In this document: in pieces, positions 9,873 to 20,490 of the stretch | Layout: the number at the start of each line of letters is the position of its first letter | Position numbering within the stretch: position 1 is the stretch's first letter | Origin: an uncultured Gammaproteobacteria bacterium | GTDB taxonomy: Bacteria; Pseudomonadota; Gammaproteobacteria; PS1; Pseudothioglobaceae | Assembly: GCA_929200175.1 (NCBI GenBank) | Contig: CAKMYR010000003.1 | Coordinates: forward strand, 1 to 33,902 | DNA: 33,902 nt | Direction of reading: 5' to 3' | Made by a program: the position numbers and the translations under genes | The notes under the pieces: generated by a model | Database searches by the model: none | Told to the model about the DNA's origin: nothing | Seen by the model: the letters and a program-made list of their open reading frames with translations, nothing else

Positions 9873-9901
9873 AACTTACCTCTAATAACTTACCCAGATA
9901 C

Positions 9902-9907
9902 ATTATA
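9902..9907 (-). promoter_or_regulatory. Candidate -10 box (TATAAT on the minus strand) for the 9872-8828 cassette
   Basis: attata on + = TATAAT on -, about 30 nt upstream of the 9872 start; -35 not convincing. Confidence 0.35.
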
Positions 9908-9923
9908 ACAATAAAGCTTTAAA

Positions 9924-10985
9924 TTAATTAATTTTTGCATCTAATTCTCCAGCGGCATATCTTTGACTCATTTTTTCCAAAGAAGATACCTTGATTTTAT
10001 CAGCATTACCGGCACAACCGAATGCTTCAAAACGTGCTTTACAAATCATCATCATGCCTTTTGTAGATTCTTTTAAGAATTTACGCGGATCAAAATTACT
10101 TGGATTATCATGTAAATGTTTACGAACTGCACCGGTAGATGCCATACGAAGATCAGTATCAATATTTACTTTTCTAACACCATTTTTAATACCTTCTTGA
10201 ATTTCACTAACAGGAACACCATAAGTTTGTCCCATATCTCCACCATAATTATTGATAATTTCTAACCAGTCTTGAGGTACACTAGAAGACCCATGCATTA
10301 CTAAATGAGTATCTGGAATACGAGCATGAATTTCTTTAATTCTATCAATTCTTAAAATTTCTCCAGTTGGCTCTTTGGTAAACTTATAAGCACCATGACT
10401 AGTACCAATTGCAATAGCTAAGGCATCAACATTAGTAGCTTTAACAAAATCAGCAGCTTCTTCAACACTTGTTAATAACATATCGATATCTAATTTGCCT
10501 TCTGCGCCATGACCATCTTCTTCTCCCATTTCGCCAGTTTCAAGAGAGCCTAAACAACCTAATTCACCCTCTACTGAAACTCCGCCAGCATGCGCCATTC
10601 TTACTACTTCTTTAGTAACATCAACATTATATTCAAATGAAGCTGGGGTTTTCATATCAGATTTAAGCGAGCCATCCATCATTACAGAAGAAAATCCAGA
10701 TTGAATTGAACGCAAACAAACCGCAGGCTCAGAACCATGATCTTGATGCATAACTATTGGAATATTAGGATACATTTCAATAGCCGCTGAAATTAAGTGA
10801 CGCAAAAATGGCTCACCTGCATAACTTCTAGCTCCAGCTGATCCTTGCATAATAACCGGACTATTAGTTTGTTCAGCAGCTTGCATAATAGAATGTACTT
10901 GTTCCATATTATTAACATTAAATGCAGGCATTCCGTATCCATTTTCTGCTGCATGATCTAATAATTCTCTTAATGAAATTAACAT
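9924..10985 (-). CDS. fba: Fructose-bisphosphate aldolase, class II
   Basis: [96 protein letters not shown]. Confidence 0.97.
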   Translation of the reverse strand: MLISLRELLDHAAENGYGMPAFNVNNMEQVHSIMQAAEQTNSPVIMQGSAGARSYAGEPFLRHLISAAIEMYPNIPIVMHQDHGSEPAVCLRSIQSGFSSVMMDGSLKSDMKTPASFEYNVDVTKEVVRMAHAGGVSVEGELGCLGSLETGEMGEEDGHGAEGKLDIDMLLTSVEEAADFVKATNVDALAIAIGTSHGAYKFTKEPTGEILRIDRIKEIHARIPDTHLVMHGSSSVPQDWLEIINNYGGDMGQTYGVPVSEIQEGIKNGVRKVNIDTDLRMASTGAVRKHLHDNPSNFDPRKFLKESTKGMMMICKARFEAFGCAGNADKIKVSSLEKMSQRYAAGELDAKIN

Positions 10986-11000
10986 ATTTTTCTCCTTAAA

Positions 11001-12455
11001 TTAATAATTATCTTCACCAACACGAATAATTTTCATTACGTTGGTACCTCCTGGTTTATTTTTATACATACCTTTAGTCAAAACTACTAAGTCCATTTTA
11101 TCTACAACTTTATTTTTTATCAATGTCTTTATCACTTTCTTATTTACTTGATCCCAATCATCATTAGTATAATTTTTTCCCATACTACAAGGATAGACAC
11201 CACGATATAATGTTACTTTATTTAAGGTTTTAATATTATCACTCATGGCATAAATCGGGATATTCGAACTCATTCTTGACATCCACATAGGTGTTTTTCC
11301 TGTATGTGTGAGTGCTGCAACAGCTTTAACCCTTAAATGATTAGCAACATACATTGTACTCATAGAAATAGCTTCATCTATATATTTAAAATCCTCATGC
11401 AATCTATGGTGTGAAATTTTAACAATAGGATCTTTTTCTGCTTCTAAACAAACTTCTGCCATAACTTTAACAGCATTAATCGGAAATTTACCCATTGCTG
11501 TTTCTGCTGATAGCATTACTGTATCAGTACCATCTAATACTGCATTAGCAACATCAAATATCTCAGCACGAGTAGGAGTTGGATTTTCTATCATTGATTC
11601 TAACATTTGAGTTGCTGTTATAACAACTATATCATTTGAGCGAGCTAGTTTGATTAATCTTTTTTGTTGCGCTGGTAGTTGCGCATCACCAATCTCAACA
11701 CCCAAATCTCCTCTAGCTACCATAATTCCTGCTGATTCTTTAATTATATCTTTAATAACCTCTTCTTTTAAAGCTTCTGTTCTTTCAATTTTAGATATAA
11801 TTTCAGCATCACAATTAAACTTTTTTAAAAGTTTTTTGCCATAACGCACATCATCGCCACTAGCTACAAAAGATAAAGCAATATAATCAGGATTTATTTT
11901 TGCAGCAATAGCAATATCTTCTTCATCTTTTTTAGTTAAAGCATTAAGACTTAAGCCGCCTCCGCGCAAATTAATACCTTTTCTACTTGATAAAGTGCCG
12001 CCTTGAATTACTTTACAAATAATTTTTGCTTGATTAATTTTTTCAACTTTAATTACAATTCTGCCGTCATCTAGCAATAACTCTTTACCTATTGAGACTT
12101 CCTGTGGTAATTTTTTATAAGTTATACCAACGGATTCTTGATTACCAGAGTTTTCATCTAAATTAGCATCTAAGGCAAATTTATCGCCAGAATTAAGATA
12201 AATTTTATCATCAATAAAACTTGTAATACGAACCTTAGGTCCTTGTAAATCAAATAAAATTCCTATATAAGTATTATTTTTATTAGCCCAATCTCTAACA
12301 GCTTTTACTCTTTTTATATGATCTTTTCTTACATTGTGAGAGAAGTTAATTCTAACAACATTAACCCCAGCCTTTAAGACATTATCTAATACTTTTGGAT
12401 TATCAGTAGCTGGTCCTAATGTTGCTAATATTTTAGTTCGTCTCAAATTTATCAC
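11001..12455 (-). CDS. pyk: Pyruvate kinase (GTG start)
   Basis: [88 protein letters not shown] overlap with pgk stop. Confidence 0.97.
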   Translation of the reverse strand: MINLRRTKILATLGPATDNPKVLDNVLKAGVNVVRINFSHNVRKDHIKRVKAVRDWANKNNTYIGILFDLQGPKVRITSFIDDKIYLNSGDKFALDANLDENSGNQESVGITYKKLPQEVSIGKELLLDDGRIVIKVEKINQAKIICKVIQGGTLSSRKGINLRGGGLSLNALTKKDEEDIAIAAKINPDYIALSFVASGDDVRYGKKLLKKFNCDAEIISKIERTEALKEEVIKDIIKESAGIMVARGDLGVEIGDAQLPAQQKRLIKLARSNDIVVITATQMLESMIENPTPTRAEIFDVANAVLDGTDTVMLSAETAMGKFPINAVKVMAEVCLEAEKDPIVKISHHRLHEDFKYIDEAISMSTMYVANHLRVKAVAALTHTGKTPMWMSRMSSNIPIYAMSDNIKTLNKVTLYRGVYPCSMGKNYTNDDWDQVNKKVIKTLIKNKVVDKMDLVVLTKGMYKNKPGGTNVMKIIRVGEDNY

Positions 12456-13615
12456 TCCAAAGCTCTTTGTTCTAGAATTTTTACAGCTGGTAATTTTTTG
12501 CCTTCTAAAAATTCTAAAAAAGCACCTCCGCCTGTTGATATATAATTAATTTTATTCTCAATATTATATTTATCAACAGCAGCTAAAGTATCACCGCCTC
12601 CAGCTATTGAAAAGGCATCTGACTCAGCAATCGCCTGTGACAAAACTTTAGTGCCATTTTCAAATTGATTAAATTCAAATACTCCAACAGGACCATTCCA
12701 AACTATAGTACCCGCATCTTTCATAATAGCAGCTAATTGCTCTGAAGATTTTGGACCAATATCAAAAATCATATCATCATCACACACATCTTTACAGTCT
12801 TTAATGTTGGCAACACTATTTTCAGAAAACTCTTTACCGCAAACAACATCAGTTGGTACTGGTACATTGCAATCCTTTATTAAATCTTTAACTTCTGGTA
12901 TTAAATCATTTTCAGATAATGATTTACCTATATTAAATCCTTGTGCGGCAATAAAAGTATTAGCTATCCCACCACCTACAACTAATTGATCAACCTTTTT
13001 AGAAAGGTTCGCTAACAAAGTTAGTTTAGTTGAGACTTTTGAGCCTCCAACAATTGCCACCATAGGACGTGATGGGTTTTCCATCACCTTACTTAAATGC
13101 TTAAGTTCATTAGTTAAAAGAGGTCCAGCACAAGCTATTTTGGCATATTTAGCTACTCCATAAGTAGAAGCTTGTGCACGATGCGCGGTACCAAAAGCAT
13201 CCATAGCAAAAACATCACAAATAGCTGCCATTTTTTTAGCCAAATTATCATCATTTGCCTTTTCTCCAACATTAAATCTTACATTTTCACACAGGACAAC
13301 TTCGCCTTTATTAAGCTCAATGCCGTTTAGCCAATTTTTTTCTAAAACTACATTTAAATTTAATAATTTACTTAAATGAGATGCAACTGGATAAAGAGAA
13401 AATTCATCATCTATTTCTCCTTCTTTAGGACGGCCAAGATGTGACATTAACATCACTTTAGCTCCTTTTTTAAGAGCCATTTTGATGGTTGGAATTGATG
13501 CCTTAATGCGTTTATCGCTAGTTACTATGCCATTTTTTATAGGAACATTTAAATCTTGGCGAATTAACACTTTTTTATTATCTAAATCTAAATCTTCTAG
13601 GTTTATTGTTTTCAT
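12452..13615 (-). CDS. pgk: Phosphoglycerate kinase
   Basis: [68 protein letters not shown]. Confidence 0.98.
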   Translation of the reverse strand: MKTINLEDLDLDNKKVLIRQDLNVPIKNGIVTSDKRIKASIPTIKMALKKGAKVMLMSHLGRPKEGEIDDEFSLYPVASHLSKLLNLNVVLEKNWLNGIELNKGEVVLCENVRFNVGEKANDDNLAKKMAAICDVFAMDAFGTAHRAQASTYGVAKYAKIACAGPLLTNELKHLSKVMENPSRPMVAIVGGSKVSTKLTLLANLSKKVDQLVVGGGIANTFIAAQGFNIGKSLSENDLIPEVKDLIKDCNVPVPTDVVCGKEFSENSVANIKDCKDVCDDDMIFDIGPKSSEQLAAIMKDAGTIVWNGPVGVFEFNQFENGTKVLSQAIAESDAFSIAGGGDTLAAVDKYNIENKINYISTGGGAFLEFLEGKKLPAVKILEQRALE

Positions 13616-13641
13616 TGTAAAAATATATTAGATTAAACAAA

Positions 13642-13660
13642 TATACAAATTTATTGTATA
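13642..13660 (-). other. Stem-loop in the gap-pgk intercistronic spacer
   Basis: TATACAA-attta-TTGTATA perfect 7-bp inverted repeat. Confidence 0.4.
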
Positions 13661-13682
13661 AACCAACAAATATCTCTTTTTT

Positions 13683-13721
13683 TTAAAATTAGAAATTTAA
13701 AGTAAATTAAACTAATTTTAA
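13683..13721 (-). other. Stem-loop overlapping the gap stop codon
   Basis: TTAAAATTAG ... CTAATTTTAA 10-bp perfect inverted repeat with 19-nt loop. Confidence 0.35.
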
Positions 13722-14713
13722 GCAATATATTCTACTAAACGCAGCATGTTGCAAGTATAGCCATATTCATTATCATACCAAGAAACTAACTTAACAAAAG
13801 TTTCATCTAATGCAATTCCAGCGCCTGAATCAAAAACTGAAGCAGCATTAAAACCACGAAAATCACTTGATACTACCATATCGTCAGTATATTGTAATGT
13901 ACCTGCCATATCTCCTTTAGAAGCATTTTTCATCGCCTGACAAATATCATCATATGAAGCAGGATTTTTAAGCTCGCAAGTAAGATCAACTACTGATACA
14001 TCAACTGATGGAATACGAAATGCCATGCCTGTTAATTTTCCATTTAACTCTGGCAAAACAACACCAACAGCTTTAGCAGCACCAGTAGATGATGGAATAA
14101 TATTTTCAAAAACCGATCTGCCGCCTCTCCAATCTTTAGCGCTAGGACCATCAACAGTTTTTTGAGTAGCTGTTGCTGCATGCACAGTTGTCATAAGTCC
14201 ACGACTAATTCCCCAATTATCATTAACAACTTTAGCTACAGGAGCTAGGCAATTAGTAGTACAAGATGCAGCTGAAATAATTTGTTCTCCATTGTAATTA
14301 CTATGATTAACTCCATAAACAAACATTGGAGTAGAATCCTTAGAAGGTGCTGACTGAATAACTTTTTTAGCACCAGCATCAATATGAGACTGACAAGAGT
14401 CAGTTGTTAGAAAAAAACCTGTGCAATCAATTACTAAATCGGCTCCAACATCATTCCATTTTAAATCAGCAGGATTTTTTTCTGCGCTAAGACGAATTTT
14501 CTTACCATTAATTATAAAATTATTATTTTCTACTTTTATATCACTAGAGAAGCGACCATGGGCTGTGTCATATTTCAACATGTATGCTAAATAATCATTA
14601 CTTAATAAATCATTAATTCCTACTATTTCTAAATTTGGAAAATCTTTTTCAATAGCACGAAAAACCATTCTGCCTATACGTCCAAAACCGTTTATACCTA
14701 TTCTTATTGCCAT
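13718..14713 (-). CDS. gap: Glyceraldehyde-3-phosphate dehydrogenase, type I
   Basis: [68 protein letters not shown]. Confidence 0.98.
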   Translation of the reverse strand: MAIRIGINGFGRIGRMVFRAIEKDFPNLEIVGINDLLSNDYLAYMLKYDTAHGRFSSDIKVENNNFIINGKKIRLSAEKNPADLKWNDVGADLVIDCTGFFLTTDSCQSHIDAGAKKVIQSAPSKDSTPMFVYGVNHSNYNGEQIISAASCTTNCLAPVAKVVNDNWGISRGLMTTVHAATATQKTVDGPSAKDWRGGRSVFENIIPSSTGAAKAVGVVLPELNGKLTGMAFRIPSVDVSVVDLTCELKNPASYDDICQAMKNASKGDMAGTLQYTDDMVVSSDFRGFNAASVFDSGAGIALDETFVKLVSWYDNEYGYTCNMLRLVEYIA

Positions 14714-14741
14714 TTATCTACTCCCATATTAAAACCAATTT

Positions 14742-16724
14742 TTATGTTATTAATGCTTTAGCTTTAGCTACAACATTTTGTACTGTAAATCCAAACTCTT
14801 TAAATAAATCATCAGCTGGCGCGGATTCTCCAAATGTTGTCATACAAACAACATCACCATCTAACCCAACATATTTATACCAACAATCAGCAACTCCAGC
14901 CTCAATAGCTAAGCGTTTAACTCCAGGTGTTAAAACTGAGTCTTTATATTCCTTGTCTTGACTATCATAAGCTTCACAACAAGGCATTGAAACTACTCGA
15001 ACATTAGCGTTTATAGCTTCAGATGCTTCAATTGCTAATGCAACTTCTGATCCAGTTGCTATAAATATTATATCTGCTTTAACTTCACAATCTCTAATAA
15101 CATAAGCTCCTTTTTCAATATTTTTAACTTGTAATGAGTTTCTTTCTATAGGCTTAAGATTTTGTCTTGAAAATATCAATGCAGTTGGTGCATTAGAGCG
15201 TAACATTGCAATTTTCCAAGATACTGCACTTTCTATAGCATCACAAGGCCTCCAAGATTGAAAATTAGGAATAGCTCTAATTGTAGCCATTTGCTCAACT
15301 GGCTGATGAGTAGGTCCGTCTTCACCTAAACCAATAGAATCATGGGTATATACATAAATTGCACCAATTTTCATAAGTGATGACATTCTTAATGCATTAC
15401 GCATAAATTCCATAAACATAAAAAATGTGGCACCGTATGCCTTAAAACCGCCGTGTAAAACTATACCATTTATCATATGTGCCATTCCAAACTCACGCAC
15501 ACCCCATGAAATATAATTACCATTGGCATTATTAGCATTAACTATTACAGAACCTGACCAATTAGTAAGATTTGATCCTGTTAAATCAGCACTACCACCA
15601 AACATTTCTGGCAATAATGGACCCATCGCCTCGATAGTGTTTTGAGATGCTTTGCGTGATGCTATATTAGGCATATCTGTTTGAGTTTTAGCTATGAATT
15701 TATCCATTTCTAAAACAAAATTATCTGGTAATTTTCCAGCTATTCTACGCTCAAACTCTAATGCTAACTCTGGATACTTATCTTTATAAATAGCGAATTT
15801 ATCATTCCAAGCTTTTTCTTCATTTGCTCCTAATTTTTTGTGATCCCAGCCATTATAAATATCAGCAGGAATTTCAAACGGAGGATTGTTCCAGTTTAAT
15901 TCTTTTCTAGCAGCTGCTATCTCATCTTCACCTAATGGAGCTCCATGGCATTCATGAGTTCCAGCAGCATTTGGAGCACCATAACCAATTATAGTTTTAC
16001 AACAGATTAAACTAGGTTTATCAACAACAGCTTTAGCCTCTATAATAGCTTTGTTAATAGCATTTGAATCATGGCCATCAATATTAATTACATGCCAATT
16101 GTAAGATTTAAAACGATCTATTACACTACGCTCCATCCAGTCATCAATTTTGCCATCAATTGAAATTCCATTATCATCCCAAAAAGCAATTAATTTACCT
16201 AAAGCTAAAGTTCCAGCCATAGCACAAGATTCATGTGATAATCCTTCCATCAAGCAACCATCACCCATAAATACATAAGTATAATGATCTACAATTGCGC
16301 AATCTGATTTATTAAATTGTGCAGCTAAAGTTCTCTCAGCTATTGCCATACCAACAGCATTAGCAATACCTTGCCCTAATGGACCAGTAGTAGTTTCAAT
16401 CCCATCAGCATAACCATATTCTGGATGACCTGCTGTTTTAGAATGTAATTGACGAAAATTTTTAATATCATCTATAGTTAAATCAAAACCAGTTAAATGC
16501 AGTAATGAATATAATAACATTGATCCATGACCATTAGACAAAACAAAACGATCACGATTAGGCCAATTAGGGCTTGTTGGATTATATTTTAAGTGATCAT
16601 TCCAAAGTACTTCTGCAATATCAGCCATGCCCATTGGAGCTCCAGGATGTCCAGATTTAGCCTTTTGTACTGAATCCATACTAAGTACACGAATTGCATT
16701 TGCTAATTCTTTACGAGATGACAT
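14742..16724 (-). CDS. tkt: Transketolase
   Basis: [93 protein letters not shown]. Internal ATG at 16724 preferred over the tracked 16748 start (AGGA 9 nt upstream). Confidence 0.97.
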   Translation of the reverse strand: MSSRKELANAIRVLSMDSVQKAKSGHPGAPMGMADIAEVLWNDHLKYNPTSPNWPNRDRFVLSNGHGSMLLYSLLHLTGFDLTIDDIKNFRQLHSKTAGHPEYGYADGIETTTGPLGQGIANAVGMAIAERTLAAQFNKSDCAIVDHYTYVFMGDGCLMEGLSHESCAMAGTLALGKLIAFWDDNGISIDGKIDDWMERSVIDRFKSYNWHVINIDGHDSNAINKAIIEAKAVVDKPSLICCKTIIGYGAPNAAGTHECHGAPLGEDEIAAARKELNWNNPPFEIPADIYNGWDHKKLGANEEKAWNDKFAIYKDKYPELALEFERRIAGKLPDNFVLEMDKFIAKTQTDMPNIASRKASQNTIEAMGPLLPEMFGGSADLTGSNLTNWSGSVIVNANNANGNYISWGVREFGMAHMINGIVLHGGFKAYGATFFMFMEFMRNALRMSSLMKIGAIYVYTHDSIGLGEDGPTHQPVEQMATIRAIPNFQSWRPCDAIESAVSWKIAMLRSNAPTALIFSRQNLKPIERNSLQVKNIEKGAYVIRDCEVKADIIFIATGSEVALAIEASEAINANVRVVSMPCCEAYDSQDKEYKDSVLTPGVKRLAIEAGVADCWYKYVGLDGDVVCMTTFGESAPADDLFKEFGFTVQNVVAKAKALIT

Positions 16725-16748
16725 AATTAAAATTCCTAAAATCTTCAA

Positions 16749-16777
16749 ATTATACGCAAAAACTACAAATTTGTATA
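16749..16777 (-). promoter_or_regulatory. Candidate sigma70-type promoter for the tkt-gap-pgk-pyk-fba cluster
   Basis: Minus strand TATACA (16777-16772), 17-nt spacer, TATAAT (16754-16749), about 25 nt from the tkt ATG. Confidence 0.55.
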
Positions 16778-16885
16778 ATCTTAAATTAACAACTAACTAA
16801 TATTTTTTAAAATTTCATATTATTAAGATAGGTAATTAATAAAAATTTCCTATAATTTACTTGATGATTTTGAAATAGTTTTATC

Positions 16886-16907
16886 AAGACAAAAAATGTC
16901 TTTTTTT
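16886..16907 (+). terminator. Weak intrinsic-terminator-like hairpin, + strand, with no annotated upstream gene
   Basis: AAGACA-aaaaa-TGTCTT followed by a T tract. Confidence 0.3.
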
Positions 16908-17028
16908 AACATAAAATTAAGCATATTTTCCCCATATTCGGTAAATGATTAATGAACGAATATTCTTCTAAAATAACTTAATTTTAACCTTTATTAAAAT
17001 TATCTTGCTGGATGTAAATCATCAAATT

Positions 17029-17105
17029 TGGTGGTTATGGGTGGAATTGAACCACCGACCCCAGCGTTATGAGTGCTGTGCTCTAACCGACTGAGCTACA
17101 TAACC
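17029..17105 (-). tRNA. tRNA-Met (CAT), elongator type, encoded CCA
   Basis: Minus-strand GGTTATGTAGCTCAGTCGGTTAGAGCACAGCACTCATAACGCTGGGGTCGGTGGTTCAATTCCACCCATAACCACCA folds as a cloverleaf with CAT anticodon. Elongator Met preferred over lysidine Ile2 by sequence similarity. Confidence 0.92.
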
Positions 17106-17199
17106 ATAAGTACTTTTATTCTAATCAACTAAAATAAAAGCCAATAAATAATACCCTATTTTAATTATAATGAAACCTTATAAACTAACATTTATGTAA

Positions 17200-17799
17200 A
17201 TGCTAAAAATTGCGCTTACTGGAGGAATTTCATCTGGCAAATCAACCAGCGCTAAAATATTACAAAAAAATAACATTAATGTTATTAGTCTTGATGAGAT
17301 TTCAAAAAATATAACTAAAAAAAAATCTCAAGCCTTAAAAGAGTTAACGGCTGAATTTGGCGACAGTATTTTAACCATCGATAAAAATCTTAATCGCGCA
17401 GAATTAAAAAGAATATTATTTAACAACACTAAAGACAAAGAAAAAATTGAAAAGATTCTACACCCAAAAATATTTAAAAAAATGCAAAGCTTAATTAAAC
17501 AAACTAAAGGAAAAATAGCTGTTGTAGAAATACCATTATTAATAGAAAAAAATTGGGTTAATTCATTTGATATTTGTATTTTAATTGATTGTAGCGAGCA
17601 AAATCAAATGAAAAGATTACTTAAATACCAAAATATTGAAAAAGATTTAGCGATGAAAATAATAAAAAATCAAGCAACTAGAAGCGAAAAATTAAAAATT
17701 AAAAATATATTGCCAACTTATATTATTAATAATGATAACGACCTTAACTCTTTAGAACAAAAAATTATAAAGCTATCTAACAAATTACTTAATCTGTAA
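17200..17799 (+). CDS. coaE: Dephospho-CoA kinase
   Basis: LKIALTGGISSGKSTSAKIL P-loop, VVEIPLLIEKNW, QATRSEKLK. Confidence 0.94.
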   Translation: MLKIALTGGISSGKSTSAKILQKNNINVISLDEISKNITKKKSQALKELTAEFGDSILTIDKNLNRAELKRILFNNTKDKEKIEKILHPKIFKKMQSLIKQTKGKIAVVEIPLLIEKNWVNSFDICILIDCSEQNQMKRLLKYQNIEKDLAMKIIKNQATRSEKLKIKNILPTYIINNDNDLNSLEQKIIKLSNKLLNL

Positions 17800-18096
17800 C
17801 CTTTGTACTATTTCGCCCTCAAGCAAATGCTTTGTAATAATATCATCAATATCTTCTTCGTCAATATATTTATACCAAACATTATCAGGATAAACTACAG
17901 CTACTGGACCATATTCACATCTGCCTAAACAACGAGATTCACTAACGCCAATATTGTCTTTTCCTAATATTTTGTCTTGACGACACTTATCTTTAGCATA
18001 GCGATACATCTTTTTCGCGTTATATTGAGAGCAACATTGTTTATTATCACGGCGTAAATTATTACAAAAAAAAATATGCCTAGTGTAAAAACTCAT
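17785..18096 (-). CDS. Thioredoxin-like [2Fe-2S] ferredoxin
   Basis: HIFFCNNLRRDNKQCCSQYNA...VSESRCLGRCEYGPVAVVYPDNVWY, typical of thioredoxin-like 2Fe-2S ferredoxins. Confidence 0.85.
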   Translation of the reverse strand: MSFYTRHIFFCNNLRRDNKQCCSQYNAKKMYRYAKDKCRQDKILGKDNIGVSESRCLGRCEYGPVAVVYPDNVWYKYIDEEDIDDIITKHLLEGEIVQRLQIK

Positions 18097-18100
18097 CTTA

Positions 18101-18553
18101 TTATTTTATTTCAAGAAATTTCTTAATGACTTTTTCTAATTCTGGTTTATCTTTACTGCTAAAGCCTAAATGAGAATAAAGTAAATTACCCTTATCATCT
18201 AAAATAAAAGAGCTAGGCACAACCCTAACTCCAAATTGCACTAACATTTGTGAATCAGTATCAAACAATATTTCAAAGTTTGCTGGATTTTCTTCCAAAA
18301 ATTTTAAAGCTGCCTCTTTTCTGCCATCTATGCTAACTGCAACAATATTTAATCCTTTTTTTTCGTATTTATCGATAATCTGATTCATCCAAGGAAAAGA
18401 TTCAAGACAAGGTCCACACCAAGATGCCCAAAAATCAACATAAGTAATTTTGCTTTTTTGATAGTCTATTTTACTATTTTTAAAATTGGCTTCGTCTGCT
18501 AATAAATAGTTAAAAGAAAATAAACTAAAACATATTATTAAAATTCTAATCAT
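18101..18553 (-). CDS. TlpA/ResA-like periplasmic thioredoxin with signal peptide
   Basis: N-terminal signal MIRILIICFSLFSFNYLLA; YVDFWASWCGPCLESFPWMN active site; VRVVPSSFILDDKG. Confidence 0.88.
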   Translation of the reverse strand: MIRILIICFSLFSFNYLLADEANFKNSKIDYQKSKITYVDFWASWCGPCLESFPWMNQIIDKYEKKGLNIVAVSIDGRKEAALKFLEENPANFEILFDTDSQMLVQFGVRVVPSSFILDDKGNLLYSHLGFSSKDKPELEKVIKKFLEIK

Positions 18554-18568
18554 AAAAACTTTTTAAAG

Positions 18569-19420
18569 TTAATCTTTCTTTAATAAATCCGCTAAAAATA
18601 AAGCTTTTTGATAGCAATATTTTTTATTAGCCCCCGTAATTTTAGCTGCCATTCTAGCAGATTTTGATACAGTTGTTTCAGTTAATAAAATTTTTAATAT
18701 TTTATCAACTTTTTCTTTGTCATTATCTTGATTATTTTTATCAATTGCTGATATTAAAACTACGAATTCACCTTTTTGATTAAGTTTATCTTCTTGTAAA
18801 TAATCAATTAATTTTGGTAATGTTGTGGTTTTAATAACTTCAAATGTTTTAGTTAATTCTTTAGCTAAACATACAATGCGCTCCATCCCTAATACTTCTT
18901 CTAAATCCTTAAAGCAAGATAATATGCGTTTTGGTGATTCATAAAAAATAGCTGTTTGAGTAGTATTTGCTATACTTTTTATAACCTTTAAACGAGCTAT
19001 GTGCTTGGAAGGGAAAAAACCAAAAAAACTAAAACTGTTAGTGGCTAAACCTGATACTGATAATGCTGCAATGACTGAGCTTGCACCAACAATTGGAGAT
19101 ACTTTAATACTATGTTGTTTAGCTCTAGTAACTAATAAATATCCAGGATCACTAATAAGAGGAGTGCCAGCATCGCTAATTAATGCTATATTATTACCTT
19201 TTAATATTTTGTTTATAATTTCATTTGTTTTATCTATTTCATTATGTTCATGTAAACAACGCATTGGAGTTTTGATATTATAATTATTCAATAATAATTT
19301 AGAATGAAGTTTATTTTCTGCATAAATTATATTTACCATATTTAAAGTTTTAATTGCCCTTAAGGTAATATCATCTAAGTTTCCAATTGGGGTTGCTACA
19401 ATATAAAGAGTTCCGTACAT
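18569..19420 (-). CDS. rsmI: 16S rRNA (cytidine1402-2'-O)-methyltransferase
   Basis: MYGTLYIVATPIGNLDDITLRAI, ALISDAGTPLISDPGY, FFGFFPSK, IFYESPKRI. Start placed at ATG 19420 rather than tracked TTG 19447. Confidence 0.95.
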   Translation of the reverse strand: MYGTLYIVATPIGNLDDITLRAIKTLNMVNIIYAENKLHSKLLLNNYNIKTPMRCLHEHNEIDKTNEIINKILKGNNIALISDAGTPLISDPGYLLVTRAKQHSIKVSPIVGASSVIAALSVSGLATNSFSFFGFFPSKHIARLKVIKSIANTTQTAIFYESPKRILSCFKDLEEVLGMERIVCLAKELTKTFEVIKTTTLPKLIDYLQEDKLNQKGEFVVLISAIDKNNQDNDKEKVDKILKILLTETTVSKSARMAAKITGANKKYCYQKALFLADLLKKD

Positions 19421-19787
19421 GTTTAGTTTTAAAAGAAAAATAGGCAATCAAGCAGAAAAAATTGCACTTAAATACCTGCTTAAAAATGGTTTTTTACTCA
19501 TACAACAAAATTATCTAACAAAATTAGGTGAAATAGATATTATTATGCTTGATAAAAAAGAAAAAACATTGGTTTTTGTCGAAGTTCGTTATCGAAAAGA
19601 TAATGAATTGATTGAATCTATTGAAACAGTCAATAAAAATAAACAAAATAAAATTATTCGTACCGCTAATTTTTATATCCTAAAAAATAAAAAATATCAA
19701 AGTTTAGCAGTAAGATTTGATATAATCGGGATTGAATCTAATTTAAAAAAACCTAAAATAAAATGGATAAAAAATGCTTTTTCATAA
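19419..19787 (+). CDS. yraN: YraN/UPF0102 family putative endonuclease-like protein
   Basis: GNQAEKIALKYLLKNGFLLIQQNYLTKLGEIDIIMLDKKEKTLVFVEVRYR; adjacent to rsmI and dolP. Confidence 0.93.
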   Translation: MFSFKRKIGNQAEKIALKYLLKNGFLLIQQNYLTKLGEIDIIMLDKKEKTLVFVEVRYRKDNELIESIETVNKNKQNKIIRTANFYILKNKKYQSLAVRFDIIGIESNLKKPKIKWIKNAFS

Positions 19788-20488
19788 ATAAGTTTAACTT
19801 ATTAATAATAACTATTGCTATCGTATTAAGTGGCTGCTCTATTACAGAAAGTGTATCACTTACTAGCTCTGTACTAAATGATGATGGTGATCGTCGTAGT
19901 TCTGGTGAAATAATAGATGATAAAAAACTTAAATTCGCGCTTGAAAAATCAATAAAAGAAGATGAAAAATTAAAAAATACCAATATTGCATTTATGGTTT
20001 ATAACAAAAATGTACTAATAGCAGGGAAAGTGCCTAATGATGAACTGCTTATCTATGTTGATGACAAAGTAAAATCTAGTGGAGCTAAAAAGATTTACAA
20101 TGAACTGCAAGTAGGACCTAAGATTAGTTTAATTAATCGCTCTAAAGATTCCTTTATTACCTTTCAAATTGAATCAAGATTTGGCAAGAAAAAAGAATTT
20201 AATCCTGTCCATGTGCTAGTTACAACAAAAGATAAAAATGTTTATTTAATGGGGGCAGTACTTAAATCAGAAGCTGATCAAGCAACAGAAATTGTTTCTA
20301 CAGTCAAAGGCGTGAAAAAAATAGTTAAATTATTTGAATATTTAAAACATAGACCTAAATCAGAAATTGAGCAAGAAAGAAAAAAACAAGCTGAAAAAGA
20401 AAGGCAAGAAAAAATTGAAAAAAGAAAATTAATACTCGAAGCTCAAAAAGCTGATATTCAAAAACAACTTGAAGATTTAGAAAAATAA
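19763..20488 (+). CDS. dolP: BON-domain outer-membrane lipoprotein, DolP/YraP-like, with charged C-terminal extension
   Basis: Lipobox LSGC, DRRSSGEIIDDKKLK, two BON-like repeats (IAGKVPN..., YLMGAVLKSEADQATEIVSTVKGVKKIVKLFEY), rsmI-yraN-dolP neighbourhood. Confidence 0.85.
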   Translation: MDKKCFFINKFNLLIITIAIVLSGCSITESVSLTSSVLNDDGDRRSSGEIIDDKKLKFALEKSIKEDEKLKNTNIAFMVYNKNVLIAGKVPNDELLIYVDDKVKSSGAKKIYNELQVGPKISLINRSKDSFITFQIESRFGKKKEFNPVHVLVTTKDKNVYLMGAVLKSEADQATEIVSTVKGVKKIVKLFEYLKHRPKSEIEQERKKQAEKERQEKIEKRKLILEAQKADIQKQLEDLEK

Positions 20489-20490
20489 AT

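Noticed and set aside
14707-14961. Plus-strand 84-aa ORF opposite tkt
   Set aside because: Antisense to the conserved transketolase C-terminus; no support.
18999-19283. Plus-strand 94-aa ORF antisense to rsmI
   Set aside because: Fully inside a conserved gene; shadow ORF.
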